Shown here piece by piece: positions 1 to 11,697 of a stretch of DNA of 60,000 nucleotides. The translations under genes and the position numbers were made by a program. The notes beneath the pieces are model-generated. The model searched no databases. It was not told where the DNA came from and saw nothing but the letters and a program-made list of their open reading frames with translations. Source of the stretch: Bugula neritina (lineage: Eukaryota; Bryozoa; Gymnolaemata; Cheilostomatida; Bugulidae); NCBI GenBank assembly GCA_964035545.1, contig OZ037768.1, positions 22,472,819 to 22,532,818 of the forward strand. The letters run 5' to 3'. The stretch's first letter is position 1, and each line of letters starts with the position of its first letter.

Positions 1-1193
1 ACCCTATCAATCAATACAGCGGGACTTTATGTAATAGTAGCCTAGTAGTAGCTAAATACTAGTAGCTTATACACCAGCCAACTTATTTTTCATCTCATCA
101 GCTTTATATTTATGATGGTGTACTAGACCTTCATGTGTAGTATGCTGATCCGTTAGCTCCCTCAAATGGGCTAGAATTTGTGTGAGAATACAAAATTATC
201 ATTATATCATCAATTGTTTTACCTAAAGTTATAGACTATCTTTAATATGTAATATCAATTTTCATTTTTATTCACAGCTTATGATAGTTTATAATAAATA
301 CATACATTTGCAACGATGCCCACACTCAGCTAGTTTTGACCAGCTCATATGCCGTTAAGAAATACGTTATTTATAGTAAATCAACCATTGTTTAGGGAAT
401 AAAATTACTGCCCCCCTCCCCCCCCCCCCCCCCCATCAATCTAAATGATAATTTGCAGAGCATCCTGGTGATATATCACACCTGCATACTTCAGTGAAAC
501 TTTGTGCCAATTTGATTAAAAACTCTGCCAAAATTTCAACTTCAATTTCTCACAAATCATACAACTCCAAGTTAAACTTGCTATGACATTTTCACAACAC
601 TTGGAAGTATTGGCTATGTTATCGTCCAATATTTCATTGCTAGTGCCAGATCAAACCATTGCAAAACAATATCTAGTCATTGAAACATTATAGAAAGTTT
701 AGATTATAGTCACTTTACCCCTGGTGTGGAAAAATTACAATCAGAGCTTTACAAACCTGAATGTATTCATATTATTCTTCAACTGTATTAGACAAACAAG
801 ATATTTCTAACATCAAAACCAGCTAGCTTACAATTCAATTAAATAAAACAACCGGATAAGTTAAACTAAAACTAGCAAGCCTAATGCATTGTCTTCACAT
901 CTTTAAAAGCTTAACCCTGAGAACGGCTGCAAAAATACAAACTAAAACAAGATTTGGACAAGAACAGAACATTACCTGAACTGCAAATTAAACAGACTAT
1001 AATAAAGGCTAAAAACCCTGAGTACTGCAACAATAAAAATTAAAATAAAGATTCAAACCTACCACAAGTAATTGAAAGTATTTCAACAAGCAGAGCATCA
1101 AATAGCACCAAAAACGTATAGCGAGTGAGATTGCATTTACCATCACCGGTTAAACTACACCCGTTACCTGGCTACAGTTGAACTACACTAGAA
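1..1193. other. Intergenic / 3' flank, no gene seen
   Basis: No coding segment recognised. It lies downstream of the minus-strand carrier gene and probably contains its 3' UTR. A poly-C run lies near 412-434. The rest is AT-rich sequence without obvious repeats. Confidence 0.5.
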
Positions 1194-3870
1194 TCACATG
1201 ATCGTAGAAATGTATTCATAACACGCCCACGTGACGGCAGCCATGGCAGTTCTACGCAGGATACGGGGCAAGATCCCAGACACAAAACCTGTGAGTCCAC
1301 CAACCTGCAACAGACAGTGGCTTTTACTAGTACACTCAGTGTATATTACATATTATATGACTCACCCTGTATATATGTAGAATAGAAGATATGACTCACC
1401 CTGTATATATGTAGAATAGAAGATATTACTCACCCTGTATATGTGTAGAATAGAAGATATGACAGGTTTTCTCTCTGTCTGCATGTAAGTTTTGACAACG
1501 TCTGCAGGTTGTGTGAGAATGGAGGCTGAAGTTCCGGCAGCCACACCAGAGGCGAGACACAGAGACAGCTTGACAAGTCCCTCATACCGCTCTACAAGTC
1601 AGTATATGGTAGCATCACCTTCTACACATGATGCAGCTTTAGTTTGAGACGTACTGGAGAGCCCGCAGTGAGTGTCCACAGGCTGTACAGAGACTAAGGC
1701 TAGTCTCACATCACATGCACCACAACAAATCATATTTTACCAGAAATGATGCAAAAATAGTATCAAGTAGTTGAACAATGCAGTTTCTGCTACAATGAAG
1801 AACCTTTAGTATTACAAGTAAAAAGTATAAGACCACTGCTCTACAGTTTACTTAACGCTGAGCGGTCAGAGCTCACATACCTGCAGATACTAATTTCTTG
1901 GCTCTGGTATAGAGCAAGAGATAGAGAGAGCTGAACGGTACGTCCCTTACTAAGGTAGCTAGAACTCCGCTATATAACCCTCTGGGACCTTCTGTTTTGT
2001 AGATAGTCATAAGAGCATTCACTACACCACTGTACTTGTATACCCCCGACTACAAATATAACTACACCACTGTACTTGTATACCTCTGGCTACAAATATA
2101 ACTACACCACTGTACTTGTTTACCCCCCCCCCCGACTACAAATATAACTACACCACTGTACTTGTATACCCCCGGCTACACATATAACTACACCACTGTA
2201 CTTGTATACCCCTGACTACAAATATAACTACACCACTGTACTTATACATCACCTTGGCGACTACAAACATAATTACTAACTTATTCATACAACCCTGAAT
2301 ACAAATATAACCACTACACCATTGTAATTATAAACCTCAGCTTTCCAAATACAATAGGTATATCTCAATACCTATGACACACTTATACCCATGAATATCA
2401 TATTCCTTTATCAGCAGTAATGGCTGATTAATTAAAACGACCAAGAACTAAAATGATGAACTAAAAATCCTTTCTGTAACCCACTGACCTCGAGACGTGT
2501 TTTGATGACTGTGAAGGGAAGCAGAGTGATAACAGATAGAGATCGTGCAGTAGCGCCCATGGTTAATATCTGCAGGCTGGTGGGCGTTGGTGAACTAAAA
2601 CAGCCAATAAGATTCATCCATTTAGCCCAGTAGACTAGCTACGCTCCTTCACTATGACATTCTGCATTTACTCAAAACACTTGAAGTGACACACTGATTC
2701 TAGACCCAATGACAGCTTCATGATTGATGTCTATACTATATGACAGACACAGTATTTACCTTAAATTAGACTGCAAAGCTGTGAGAGTACAGAAATACAG
2801 GCCTAGCCCTGGCACACAGCGGAGTAAAGCCTGAAACACATGGCATAAAATGATTAATTGAAGCATTAGGTGGGTTTGTCATATAAACATAGCATTAAAG
2901 TAAGGTATCCTTTCACCCAGTGGAACAGTTATTCTCAGAAAATCCTACAACATGTTAATTTCAGAAGAAAAAGCAACTTTAAAAAACCAGAATACTGCCT
3001 GATAGAGGAATAACCTACGGGAGTGAGTCCCTTCCACAAGGCAAACACACCTTCATTCTTGACGACATTTCGATATATACTGAGTACTCCCGGAGAGCGC
3101 CCTCTATGTGAAAAGAAACACGACAAGTGAGTGAAGATAAGACTTGAGTTATACTAGGGTTGACTCGAGAAGTGAGTGAGCACTAGACTTGAATTGCAGC
3201 AAGTAATAAGTAATAATAAGTAAGTAATACTTGGATTTAAGTTAGATATCAAGAGTCTGAAAACCAGATACTTGGGGATTGTAACAAGGTGAGTTTAATA
3301 TTAAAATCCTGCCTAAAATTACGTAAAATCTTTCTTACAACTTTCTGTTTAATAGGACAATGAATCGTTCGAAGAAAAATTATCAATATTTCATTCTTTT
3401 GATGAACTTAAAATGGCAATTAATATCTGAATCACAATAATATTACTATGCTTATAATGTAAAAGATATACATGAAAGATAACAGAACATCATAACTTTA
3501 TTCCTATGAAAATAACTGTAAAAATCTTGTGAATTAAAATAGCAAAAGTAGTATCAAAATATACCATAATAAAACAGTAGTGTTAAGAAGTAGTGAATAA
3601 CGAAATGTTTGCCTAAACCGGAATTGGCTACACAACAAAGCCAGTTTCTTTAAGAACACATAAAGTACTGAAACGAGGCCAGACTACCAGCATGTTTCAT
3701 ATTAATAACTGACGGTTGGCTTTGAAAGGAAACATGAAAAAATATCCTCCCTACCCTTGCAGGGTCTTGTCCCTCTGTAGACGAGTTTTCACGAGGTCGA
3801 GAGGCTGTAGTACCACCGTAGAACAAGTTCCGCTGAGAGATCCTGCCACAAAGGACTTTATTAGTGGACT
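1194..3870 (-). CDS. SLC25A38: Mitochondrial glycine carrier SLC25A38/Hem25 (N-terminal exon missing)
   Basis: Mitochondrial inner-membrane carrier of the SLC25 family; the SLC25A38/Hem25 branch imports glycine for heme synthesis. Exons on the minus strand: 3755-3870, 3019-3103, 2760-2830, 2489-2576, 1881-2049, 1434-1591, 1194-1304. All phases match and give 265 residues to the TGA. Three carrier repeats are visible: [22 protein letters not shown] and [11 protein letters not shown]. The middle repeat has lost the acidic residue of PX(D/E)XX(K/R), as SLC25A38 proteins do (PITVIK in human). [10 protein letters not shown] and [15 protein letters not shown] also match this subfamily. The family is about 300 residues, so about 30 N-terminal residues are missing. 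The first exon listed is preceded by a pyrimidine-rich tract and TAG acceptor, so a short upstream exon with the ATG should lie between about 3.9 and 6.3 kb; I could not identify it. Two introns carry repeats built from splice junctions. Confidence 0.92.
1359..1461 (-). repeat. 34-bp tandem repeat of a 5' splice site
   Basis: Three donor copies 34 bp apart: the GTGAGT complement sits at 1428-1433 (the functional junction of the carrier exon ending at 1434), 1394-1399 and 1360-1365. Each unit carries the exon end ACATATACAGG followed by GTGAGT. Using an outer copy would add 34 or 68 nt and shift the frame. Confidence 0.85.
2022..2275 (-). repeat. 40-bp tandem repeat of a 3' splice site plus exon start
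   Basis: About six 40-bp units beginning inside the carrier exon 1881-2049. On the minus strand the unit reads TATATTTGTAG, then the exon start TCGGGGGTATACAAG. The first unit holds the functional acceptor (exon start 2049). Later copies keep the TGTAG acceptor and about 28 nt of exon sequence. One copy near 2120-2133 has an expanded C-run, and the last copies are degenerate. Confidence 0.85.
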
Positions 3871-3873
3871 CTA

Positions 3874-4640
3874 CGGAACATAGTGCCAGTTTTGATGGGT
3901 AGCAACAAGGGAGGGGAGGGAATGGATAGCAATATAAGGGGGTAGGGTAGATAACAAAATAAAGGGATAGGGTTCAGTGAACATAAAATTTACTAAAAAA
4001 AATTAGAGATTATGATTTCACTTTCATAGAATGCATCACAATAAAGTCAACCATAAATCAGTGCAATAAATTGAGAATTTGTATGAAAGTTTGCATTTCT
4101 TTGACTGCTCCTTACCATTGCAGTGTCCCCAGTTTGAACACTCATGTCTATAGGTATGTGTATGTTTTCTGTTTGTTCATGCCAGCTGCTCTAAAACATT
4201 ATAATGATTCTATATTATATATCTCAATGTATATCAAGCTATCAACTACATAACCACTAACAAATATTATTGATTTCACAGCTGCAAGTTTGTAAGTTCT
4301 CCGGTATACTTACAGCTAGTGTTTGAAATACTATTACTAATACTAATAGTAAAACTAAAAGTATTCCTATTAGTATTACTATTACTATTAGTGTTAGTAT
4401 TACTATTAGTATTAGTAAATTAGTATCACTATTACATTTACTATTACTATAAGTTAATGTATAACTATAAGTATAGTATTACTACAACTATGTCTATTAC
4501 CCAGTAAATGTAATACTATTAGTTTTACTATTACTATTAGTATTACTATTTACTACCTATTAGAGTATTACTATTAGTATAACTATAACTATAAGTATTA
4601 CTAATGTAGTAAAAAATATTATTAGAGCCATCGAGCAGTA
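3874..4640. other. Intergenic with AT-rich TACTATTAG array
   Basis: There is no gene. From about 4321 to 4616 the sequence is an irregular array of TATTACTATTAG-type units. A related array in the opposite orientation starts near 5600. Confidence 0.5.
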
Positions 4641-5575
4641 CACGTTGCGTCAAGTTGACGGCCCTGAATAACAATATTGTGAATATAGAGACTAGGTCAA
4701 GGTGATTTTTATCGGACTTGCAAGTTAAATCATTCTGGCAATATAATTTAACTAACTCAAAGCTAGGTCAACTAATTTTGATATATTGTGATTGGTTGAT
4801 ACAAGCTGTAATGCTAATTTTATATTAAATTTGTTGAGTTTTATAAAATTTTTGTATGTAAATAATTGGTTGTACTCCAAGACGTCCGTTTTGTGCTCCA
4901 AGACGTCCGTAATATGGATATAAATAGAGTTGTAATTTTTAGTAGCAGTCAGTCGACTGTTGCCTGTTGTAATGTTTATAATTGACTCTTATAAATATAA
5001 TAAATTTTATTCTTTGCGAAATACTCTGCTCTTTGATTAGGTTGCTATTGAGTTGGCAATAGTGGTGGTTAGTTTCTATAGGTTTGTCAATGGTGATTAC
5101 TTGCGCTGCAATTCCTGTTGAATCTCGGTGATTCAAATCCCAGGAATCTGATTTCTGTCACTGTCTCTGACTACAACTGCTGTGATATAAATCGGCGAAC
5201 CATAGCCGTGTCCCTGTCACGCTCCAGCACTGTTACCGAACACCAGAAATCATTTTTTCCACTGTAGTGACTCTCTTGCGTTGCGGAATTCCTGTCGAGT
5301 CTCTGCGATTCGAACATCAGGAATTAGATTTCTGTCACTGTCTCTGACTACAGTTGCTGTGATATAAATCGGCGAACCATAGCCGTGTCCCTATCACACT
5401 CCAGCACTGTTACCGAACACCAGAAATCAATAGTCACTGGAAAATATTAAAATCACATTAGCAAATAATTTGGCAACAAACAGTATTAGATAGTTTAATT
5501 AGTTTTCCGCACAAGGGAATTCTATTCCGGCCCTCATTGTTAAGTGAGATTACTTACCGTCAATAGTGACACCTG
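4640..5575 (+). mobile_element. Probable solo LTR of a retrotransposon
   Basis: The stretch has LTR architecture: a TATA box (TATAAATAG, about 4919), then a possible R region, then AATAAA at 4999-5004. After about 5571 comes TGGTGTCAGACAC, which resembles a primer-binding site for initiator tRNA-Met. Two direct copies of about 180 bp lie inside: 5149-5250 is nearly identical to 5329-5430, sharing GATATAAATCGGCGAACC. No gag-pol reading frame follows. The ends are approximate because no clean target-site duplication was found. Confidence 0.4.
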
Positions 5576-5597
5576 GTGTCAGACACAAATTCACTTC

Positions 5598-5830
5598 ACT
5601 AAGTCTAATAGTAATAGTAATACTAATAGTAGGTAACAGTAAGAGTAATACTAATAGTAATACTAATAGTAATACTAATAGTAATAGTAATACTAAATAG
5701 TAATAGTAATACTAATACTAATAGTAATACAGTAATACTAATAGTAATAGTTATACTTATACTATAGTATTAGTAATACTAATACTAATACTAATAGTAA
5801 TACTTATAGTTAATGTTATAGTAATAAGTA
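5598..5830. repeat. AT-rich TAATACTAATAG array
   Basis: An irregular array of TAATACTAATAGTAAT units. It is the reverse complement in style of the array at 4321-4616, so the two flank the LTR-like segment as long imperfect inverted arrays. Similar short arrays occur at about 6580-6740, 28500-28570, 54300-54490 and 55140-55340. Confidence 0.7.
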
Positions 5831-7117
5831 ATAGCTAAAACCTATAAAAAAAAACACAACTTAAATTTATTCAATTCCGAAGTTGAAACAATTAACATAC
5901 AATATAAAGGCTACGTGATGATTTCAAAAGTCAGCTGCAACGTGTCCAATATCTCCAGGAAGACACACCTTTATTTGCATCATCCCACACTCAGATTGAG
6001 ACGGTACCAATTATAACCTAATTTAGCCATCATGGAATTGTTAGAAGCAGCGCAAATTAGATAATAATCGCGTGCAGGATCTGTAAAAACGTCGTTATTC
6101 TAACCTCAAAGTCGCAACACCAAACTCGATTGCTTCAAACTAATGCGTTTAGTAACTACCGATTTTGTGCTGCTTCAAACGATTCTTAACCATTTATGAT
6201 CATGGCGGAGGTAATGTAGTAGTTCTGAACCAATTAAAACATGAGAGAGAAACCTTGACCGAAGCAGGACTTCATATCAAATAATTCTAATTACAGGTAG
6301 ATTCCCTTTACAAACCCATAAATGTACTGTATAAATGTACTGCAATTAAAAAGGGGTTTATTGACCCTTTTTGGACTACTTCAAGGACGTTTTTTTCCTG
6401 GTCAACTGCATTAGATATATTATTAATAATAATGTAATTATATTGATCAATTATTATCATGTTAAATTTAATAATAATAAATAGTATTACTAATCCTCGG
6501 TTTAATACTAATAGTATAAAGTTAGATTTATCTTAATCATACATTTTATTATAAAAGTAGTTTATTTAATTTTATTTTTTATCACTATCAGTATGAGTAT
6601 GAGTATCAGTAAAACTGAAAGTAAAAGTAAAACTAATAGTAAAAGTAAATGTAATCAATTACTATTAGTATTACTGCATTAGTATTAGTATTACTAATAG
6701 TAATAGTAATACTGTATAAGTGTATTACTAATAATATTGCTAAATACTATGTTCTATATTTTACAGGCATAGCTGTTTTTTGCCATGCCTTTATCACAGT
6801 TTATGGCTTATGATTTTAGTTAATAAATGATGCCGCCAGGCTAATGTTTACCCTGTAGGCTGTAGTGCTTATATAATTATACTTATAGTTCTATTTCTAC
6901 AACTAGTTTAAATATGCATTCTCATTCCTCATACTGATGCAAACACTTTTCCATGCTTCAACTTCATGCTTTTATTATTGTGATTATTAGATCTAATATA
7001 ATGAGTATAATATAAGAGTATGCATTTTAGTAACGCTTTGTTTTAAAGAAACCTGCCTCATAACATTGTTGCAGATATTTTACCTTCTTCTGTTTGTCCT
7101 AAGCTGACTCTACCACT
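5831..7117. other. Intergenic, probable divergent promoter region
   Basis: It lies between the minus-strand carrier gene and the plus-strand seven-pass gene. The carrier's first exon may be here or further left. No confident coding segment was found. Another TACTATTAG-type array lies at about 6580-6740. Confidence 0.4.
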
Positions 7118-10100
7118 ATGCCAACACCAAGGGTGAATTTTGCTGACTTGAGAGCGTGAGTATATGCATTAGGATGCTACTAAATCGTCAAGTTGTAAAC
7201 TTATTCAATCTATTTGAGATTAATTAATCTTGCAAAAAAGGATTTTAATTTTAGTTTGAAGTATCTTTAATTTTTATTTTGCAAAAACATTTTGGAATTT
7301 TTGTGCAGTTATCCGATAAATAAATGTGTATATATAGTTATTTAGTAATAAACATAGCAATTCAAAGTTGTTTGTTTTAATAAGTCACAAAAATCACTTA
7401 ATTCACTACCATAGTGTTCAGTTATAGAGAAACTTGACTATTTTAAATTATTTGGCAGAGATAATGGATCAGCCCTAAACTCCAGTTTACTACACTCTCA
7501 CCATTACAAACAGTCCGGTCACCTACCGAACGCCTTTTACGTCACACTCTGCGCCATATTTCAAGTGGAGACAAATCCTGCTGACAGGTATGACTCAAGT
7601 GTAACTTTTTACTATTTAAATGGCTATTTATTGACTAAGTTTATGTTTCTGTATGTTACCAAAAATGTTAATAACATTGTATAGCTGTATGCTACTAGAA
7701 TTGTATAGCTGTATGCTACTAACAATGTGCAATGATAATCTAATTTAGTAATAATATAATATAATAATACCAATAATCTAATATAGTATTACTACCACCC
7801 GCGCAGGACCACTGCGATGAAAGGTGACCAAAGGTGGCCATAATGTAATAATATCAATGATCACTATGTTGATCATTGATATTATTACTAAGTTCATAAT
7901 AATATAGTGCAACAACAATATAATGTAGTAAAAGTATAATCTATACACTGCAAAATTTTGTAGAGCTGTTATTGGCAGAGCAGTGTTTATCTTAACAGTG
8001 CTGATATCATTGGGCTACCTGGTAGCAGACATAACTTTTACTATATGGGATATCAAGAGTGGACATACTAAACAGACTGTTACTACAGGCCTGTTCAGCA
8101 TATTCATTTCACTCATCTGGTAGGTGTATCAGCATATTATTCATTTCACTCATATGGTAGGTGTATCAGCATATTCATTTCACTCATCTGGTAGGTGTAT
8201 CAGCGTATTATTCATTTCACTCATATGGTAGGTGTATCAGCATATTATTCATTTCACTCATATGGTAGGTGTATCAGCGTATTATTCATTTCACTCATAT
8301 GGTAGGTGTATCAGTGTATTATTCATTTCACTCATCTGGTAGGCGTATCAGCGTATTATTCATTTCACTCATATGGTAGGTGTATCAGCGTATTATTCAT
8401 TTCACTCATATGGTAGGTGTATCAGCGTATTATTCATTTCCCTCATCTGGTAGGTGTATTAGTGTATTATTCATTTCACTTGTATGGTCTCTGTTTTTGC
8501 AACATATTTTATTCAGAATTATTTTGTCTTGCTATAAGACAAACTCGGTACTGGTTAAAACATAATTTTCTTTTCTTTGGACTTGGCCTTTCATTAATTT
8601 AAACTGAAAACCTTGCCTTTTGGGTGCTCTCTACACACATACGCGAACAGACACACACATTTATTTGTTTTACCTATTTCGTATTGTTGAGAGTTGTCTT
8701 ATATTGGCAGGGTCACTCTGGGTATGTATGCTAATAGATTGGGAAGACGACTGCTAAAAAGCTCATCAGTTGTAAACGACTTGAGACTTCATTCCAAGAC
8801 AGTATTTAAAGTGCCGGCTGCAGTGCTTGTAACTCTATTAGCTCTAGTCGTTGTTACTATCTCTAACTACAGGTGTGTACCTGTGGCAACTGTGAGAAAT
8901 TACAGTAGTCACTACAGTAGCTACAGTAGCTATAGTAAATTTACTAACTAAATACATGATTTTTACCTCCTGCTTGTTGTGTTTGGTTTTTGTGTCGCAA
9001 CATACACTTTAGAAGTTTAGACCATAAAATGTTGCATTATGTTATATATTCTGTAATGTATAACTGCGATGATATGTTTTTTAGAAATAACACATCATAC
9101 GTATTTTAAAAAGATTATCAATGACAATTCAAAATAAACCATCGATTTATTATAATGGAATAATTCCTATATATAAGTTCTTCTGCACTAACTGTTGCAG
9201 TGCATTCAAATTCTACTGGGACTCCAAGGCGTGTGTCGAAGTTTCATTGGACGGATCTCTCTGTAAAGTCATATTTATCCTCCGTATTTGCCAGACCTTC
9301 TTCCTGTTGCTTTTCAATTGCTGCGTCGCCACAGCCGTCCTCTCCATATGCAGAACTCATACTATTGGTAAGTTTTAGATCTTAGGCTATTAGTTAATTA
9401 GTTATATATTATAGTATGTGTTACATGAATTGTCTTCCCTTTTCTTAGGAGTTCGCAGGTTCCTAAGAGCTCTAGAGAATGATGGGCAAACTTGTGAGTT
9501 GAAACACCGTAAGAGGTTTATGAAGGCACAGTTTTCCGCTTCCCACAATCTCAGTGGTAAGTACTTAATACTTTAGTAATTACTGCTAGTAGTAAGTAGT
9601 ATGTAGTTACTAGTAGTCAGCAGTATATAGTCACTAGTGGTTAGTAGTATATAGTTACTAGTAGTTAGTAGTACAGTTACTAGTAGTTAGTAGTATATAG
9701 TCACTAGTAGTTAGTAGTAAATTCTCAGGTTACAAATGTTGGTGTTCACACAGACGGTATAACCATACTAAATAAAAATTTAGGATTTATCTCTATACTC
9801 TTATACATACGCTAATTCAAACCGATGCAATGCATGTACATGATTGTTTAACTTTTACACTTTCATTTTTTGAGAATAGATGTTTTAGGCACTAGTAGAT
9901 ATGGGGTTGTCCTATCTTCTACAAAACGGTCACATGATCAACAAGTGTTTGTGCTTTAGAACTTTATCTGCCAGAACGATGTTATCACGAAGACTCTGAC
10001 TCAGATACTGGTAATGAGGAGGGGGATAACACCCCCCTACTTAGTTACGTGCAGAATCCAGAATCAGGGGCTATAGCCAGCAGCTCTAATGACACATCTA

Positions 10101-11697
10101 TTCAGTATTCTGGACCCAGGTCTACAGTAAGTGTAATCCATCATTATATTGTTATATATTCACTATATATTCACGTAGGTTGAGAGTTGTCTTCTTTTAA
10201 ATGAGTTTATAGAATACTCGTTTCTAAACTTTGCTTATCATAATAAACTGATGTGTTTGCAGGTAACACCCACTCCTGATGGTTTAATCCTCAGTAAAGA
10301 TGATATACTCTTCTCTTACTGGAAGTTGGCTGTGAGTTGGAAAAAGTGTAGCTATTGATAAAGCAGACAACTTCAATATGTATTTCTTATAGTGCTAGTT
10401 GCATCTGGAATAATATATTGTATTGTAAAGGATTTTTGTTTTTAGTTTGGAGGGGGATCAAAGCCTACCTCCTGATTTAGCTATTGTGTTGTGTAACTTA
10501 GGCTATCACTGTAGTTATTATTTAGCAGAAGCATAAATTCACACAGCACCTGATTGTTATGTTAATTGTTAAGTGACCACTCACTTACAACAGTTGAGTT
10601 TACTGGTAATAATCTTATTTTTAGTTCAAATCATGCAAGCATAAATGATAAGGTTGATTCATGTTTTGGTCATGTGATCTGTTACAGAGTCGTATGCGAA
10701 TGACGTCACGCGTATTACAAAGATGGATGGCTTCGTGGATAGCATTTACGATTCTGTGGCTTTTGAAGTGGATCATCACCTGGTTGCATCACCCGTCTTC
10801 GTACCTGGAGATTGCTCAGTTCGTCTTACCTCTACTCATGACGCTCATTCTTTGCACCGCTTATGGAGAGGCCAATGGCGAAGCGGCAAAGATAATATCG
10901 GTAAGTGGAGCTAACTTCTAAATTCCAATGTCCTTGTATGTATTTGTAAAATGAAAGTATCAACATTAATGCATTATTTAGACTTTTAGTAAACGGATAT
11001 TTATAATTATTTTTACTTCTCGTTTCATTTGTAAAACAATTTTTAGCTATGTGTTAGCATTTTTGTATTGTCGCTTTTATTATAGCATAATTAGTACAAT
11101 GTAATGTGCATAATTACATGTGCATAAGAGAAAGCGAAGTAATGAAATTTATTTTTGCAAATTAAATAAAATAGCAGTTCGATAGTTTATCCAATTAGTG
11201 AAGTAAGGTTCTGTGCTCATCTTTAAACCTCCTCGCCATTTTGGTTGTAATATATTTTGTCCTAGGTATTATATTATTTTATTTAATAACAGTATATATT
11301 ATATTATTTTATTTTGTTAATAGTGTATATTATATTATTTTATTTAATAATAGTATATATTATATTATTTTATTTATTAATAGTGTATATTATATTATTT
11401 TATTTAATAATAATAATATATATTATATTATTTTATTTATTAATAGTATATATTATATTATTTTATTTAATAATAGTATATATTATATTGTTTTATTGCT
11501 TCACTTCATAGAGTATAACTCCACTACAAGACAGGCTGGATGTGATCAGAGCTCTACCCAACATCAATATTGGTATGACTTTATACAGCAAGCCCATAGA
11601 GTACAGCGGCATCTTAGCTGTAGTGGCAGCCATTGGCTTAGCCTTGTCTTCTAGAATGATCCTTGATGAGTTTCTACCTCCCAGCCCGCACAGTTAA
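7118..11697 (+). CDS. Predicted seven-transmembrane protein, candidate gustatory-receptor-like
   Basis: Ten exons: 7118-7155, 7459-7587, 7964-8119, 8711-8872, 9201-9367, 9449-9556, 9960-10126, 10263-10331, 10688-10900, 11512-11697. All phases join, giving 464 residues from ATG to TAA. Hydrophobic segments, by eye: about 62-80, 95-114, 142-159, 185-212, 345-365, 375-395 and 436-454. The N-terminus (about 60 residues) is polar, and a long acidic linker (HEDSDSDTGNEEGD) sits between segments 4 and 5. There is no signal peptide. No rhodopsin-type DRY or NPxxY motif is visible. The layout (polar N-terminus, seven passes, long loop between TM4 and TM5, short C-terminus) resembles the insect-type gustatory receptor-like superfamily, but I see no diagnostic motif, so the family is inference. 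Intron 3 contains tandem copies of its own donor site. Confidence 0.8.
7845..7888. repeat. Short palindrome in intron 2
   Basis: An inverted repeat of about 19 bp per arm (TAATAATATCAATGATCA and its complement) with a loop of about 6 nt, in intron 2 of the seven-pass gene. Confidence 0.7.
8095..8480 (+). repeat. About 37-bp tandem repeat of exon 3 end plus donor
   Basis: About ten units reading CATTTCACTCATCTG, then GTAGGTGTATCAG. The first is the true end of exon 3 (8119, GTAGGT donor). The others repeat about 20 nt of coding sequence and the donor through intron 3. Confidence 0.88.
9560..9722 (+). repeat. TAGTAGT-rich minisatellite after exon 6 donor
   Basis: Irregular units (TACTAGTAGTTAGTAGTATA) begin a few bases past the exon 6 donor at 9557. 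They contain GTAAGT-like and GTATGT-like steps near the junction, but the exon edge is not clearly repeated. Confidence 0.6.
11250..11492 (+). repeat. AT-rich minisatellite in intron 9
   Basis: About 30-bp units of ATTATATTATTTTATTTAAT with TAATAG steps, ending about 20 nt before the exon 10 acceptor at 11512. Open frames through it are low-complexity artefacts. Confidence 0.75.

Noticed and set aside
6192-6225. ATGGCGGAG|GTAATG on the plus strand as a first exon of the seven-pass gene
   Set aside because: Joining it to the next acceptor does not keep the frame of exon 7118-7155, which has its own ATG.
11241-11654. Open frame of 137 codons
   Set aside because: Low-complexity Ile/Tyr/Leu from an AT-rich minisatellite in intron 9; only the last part overlaps exon 10, in another frame.
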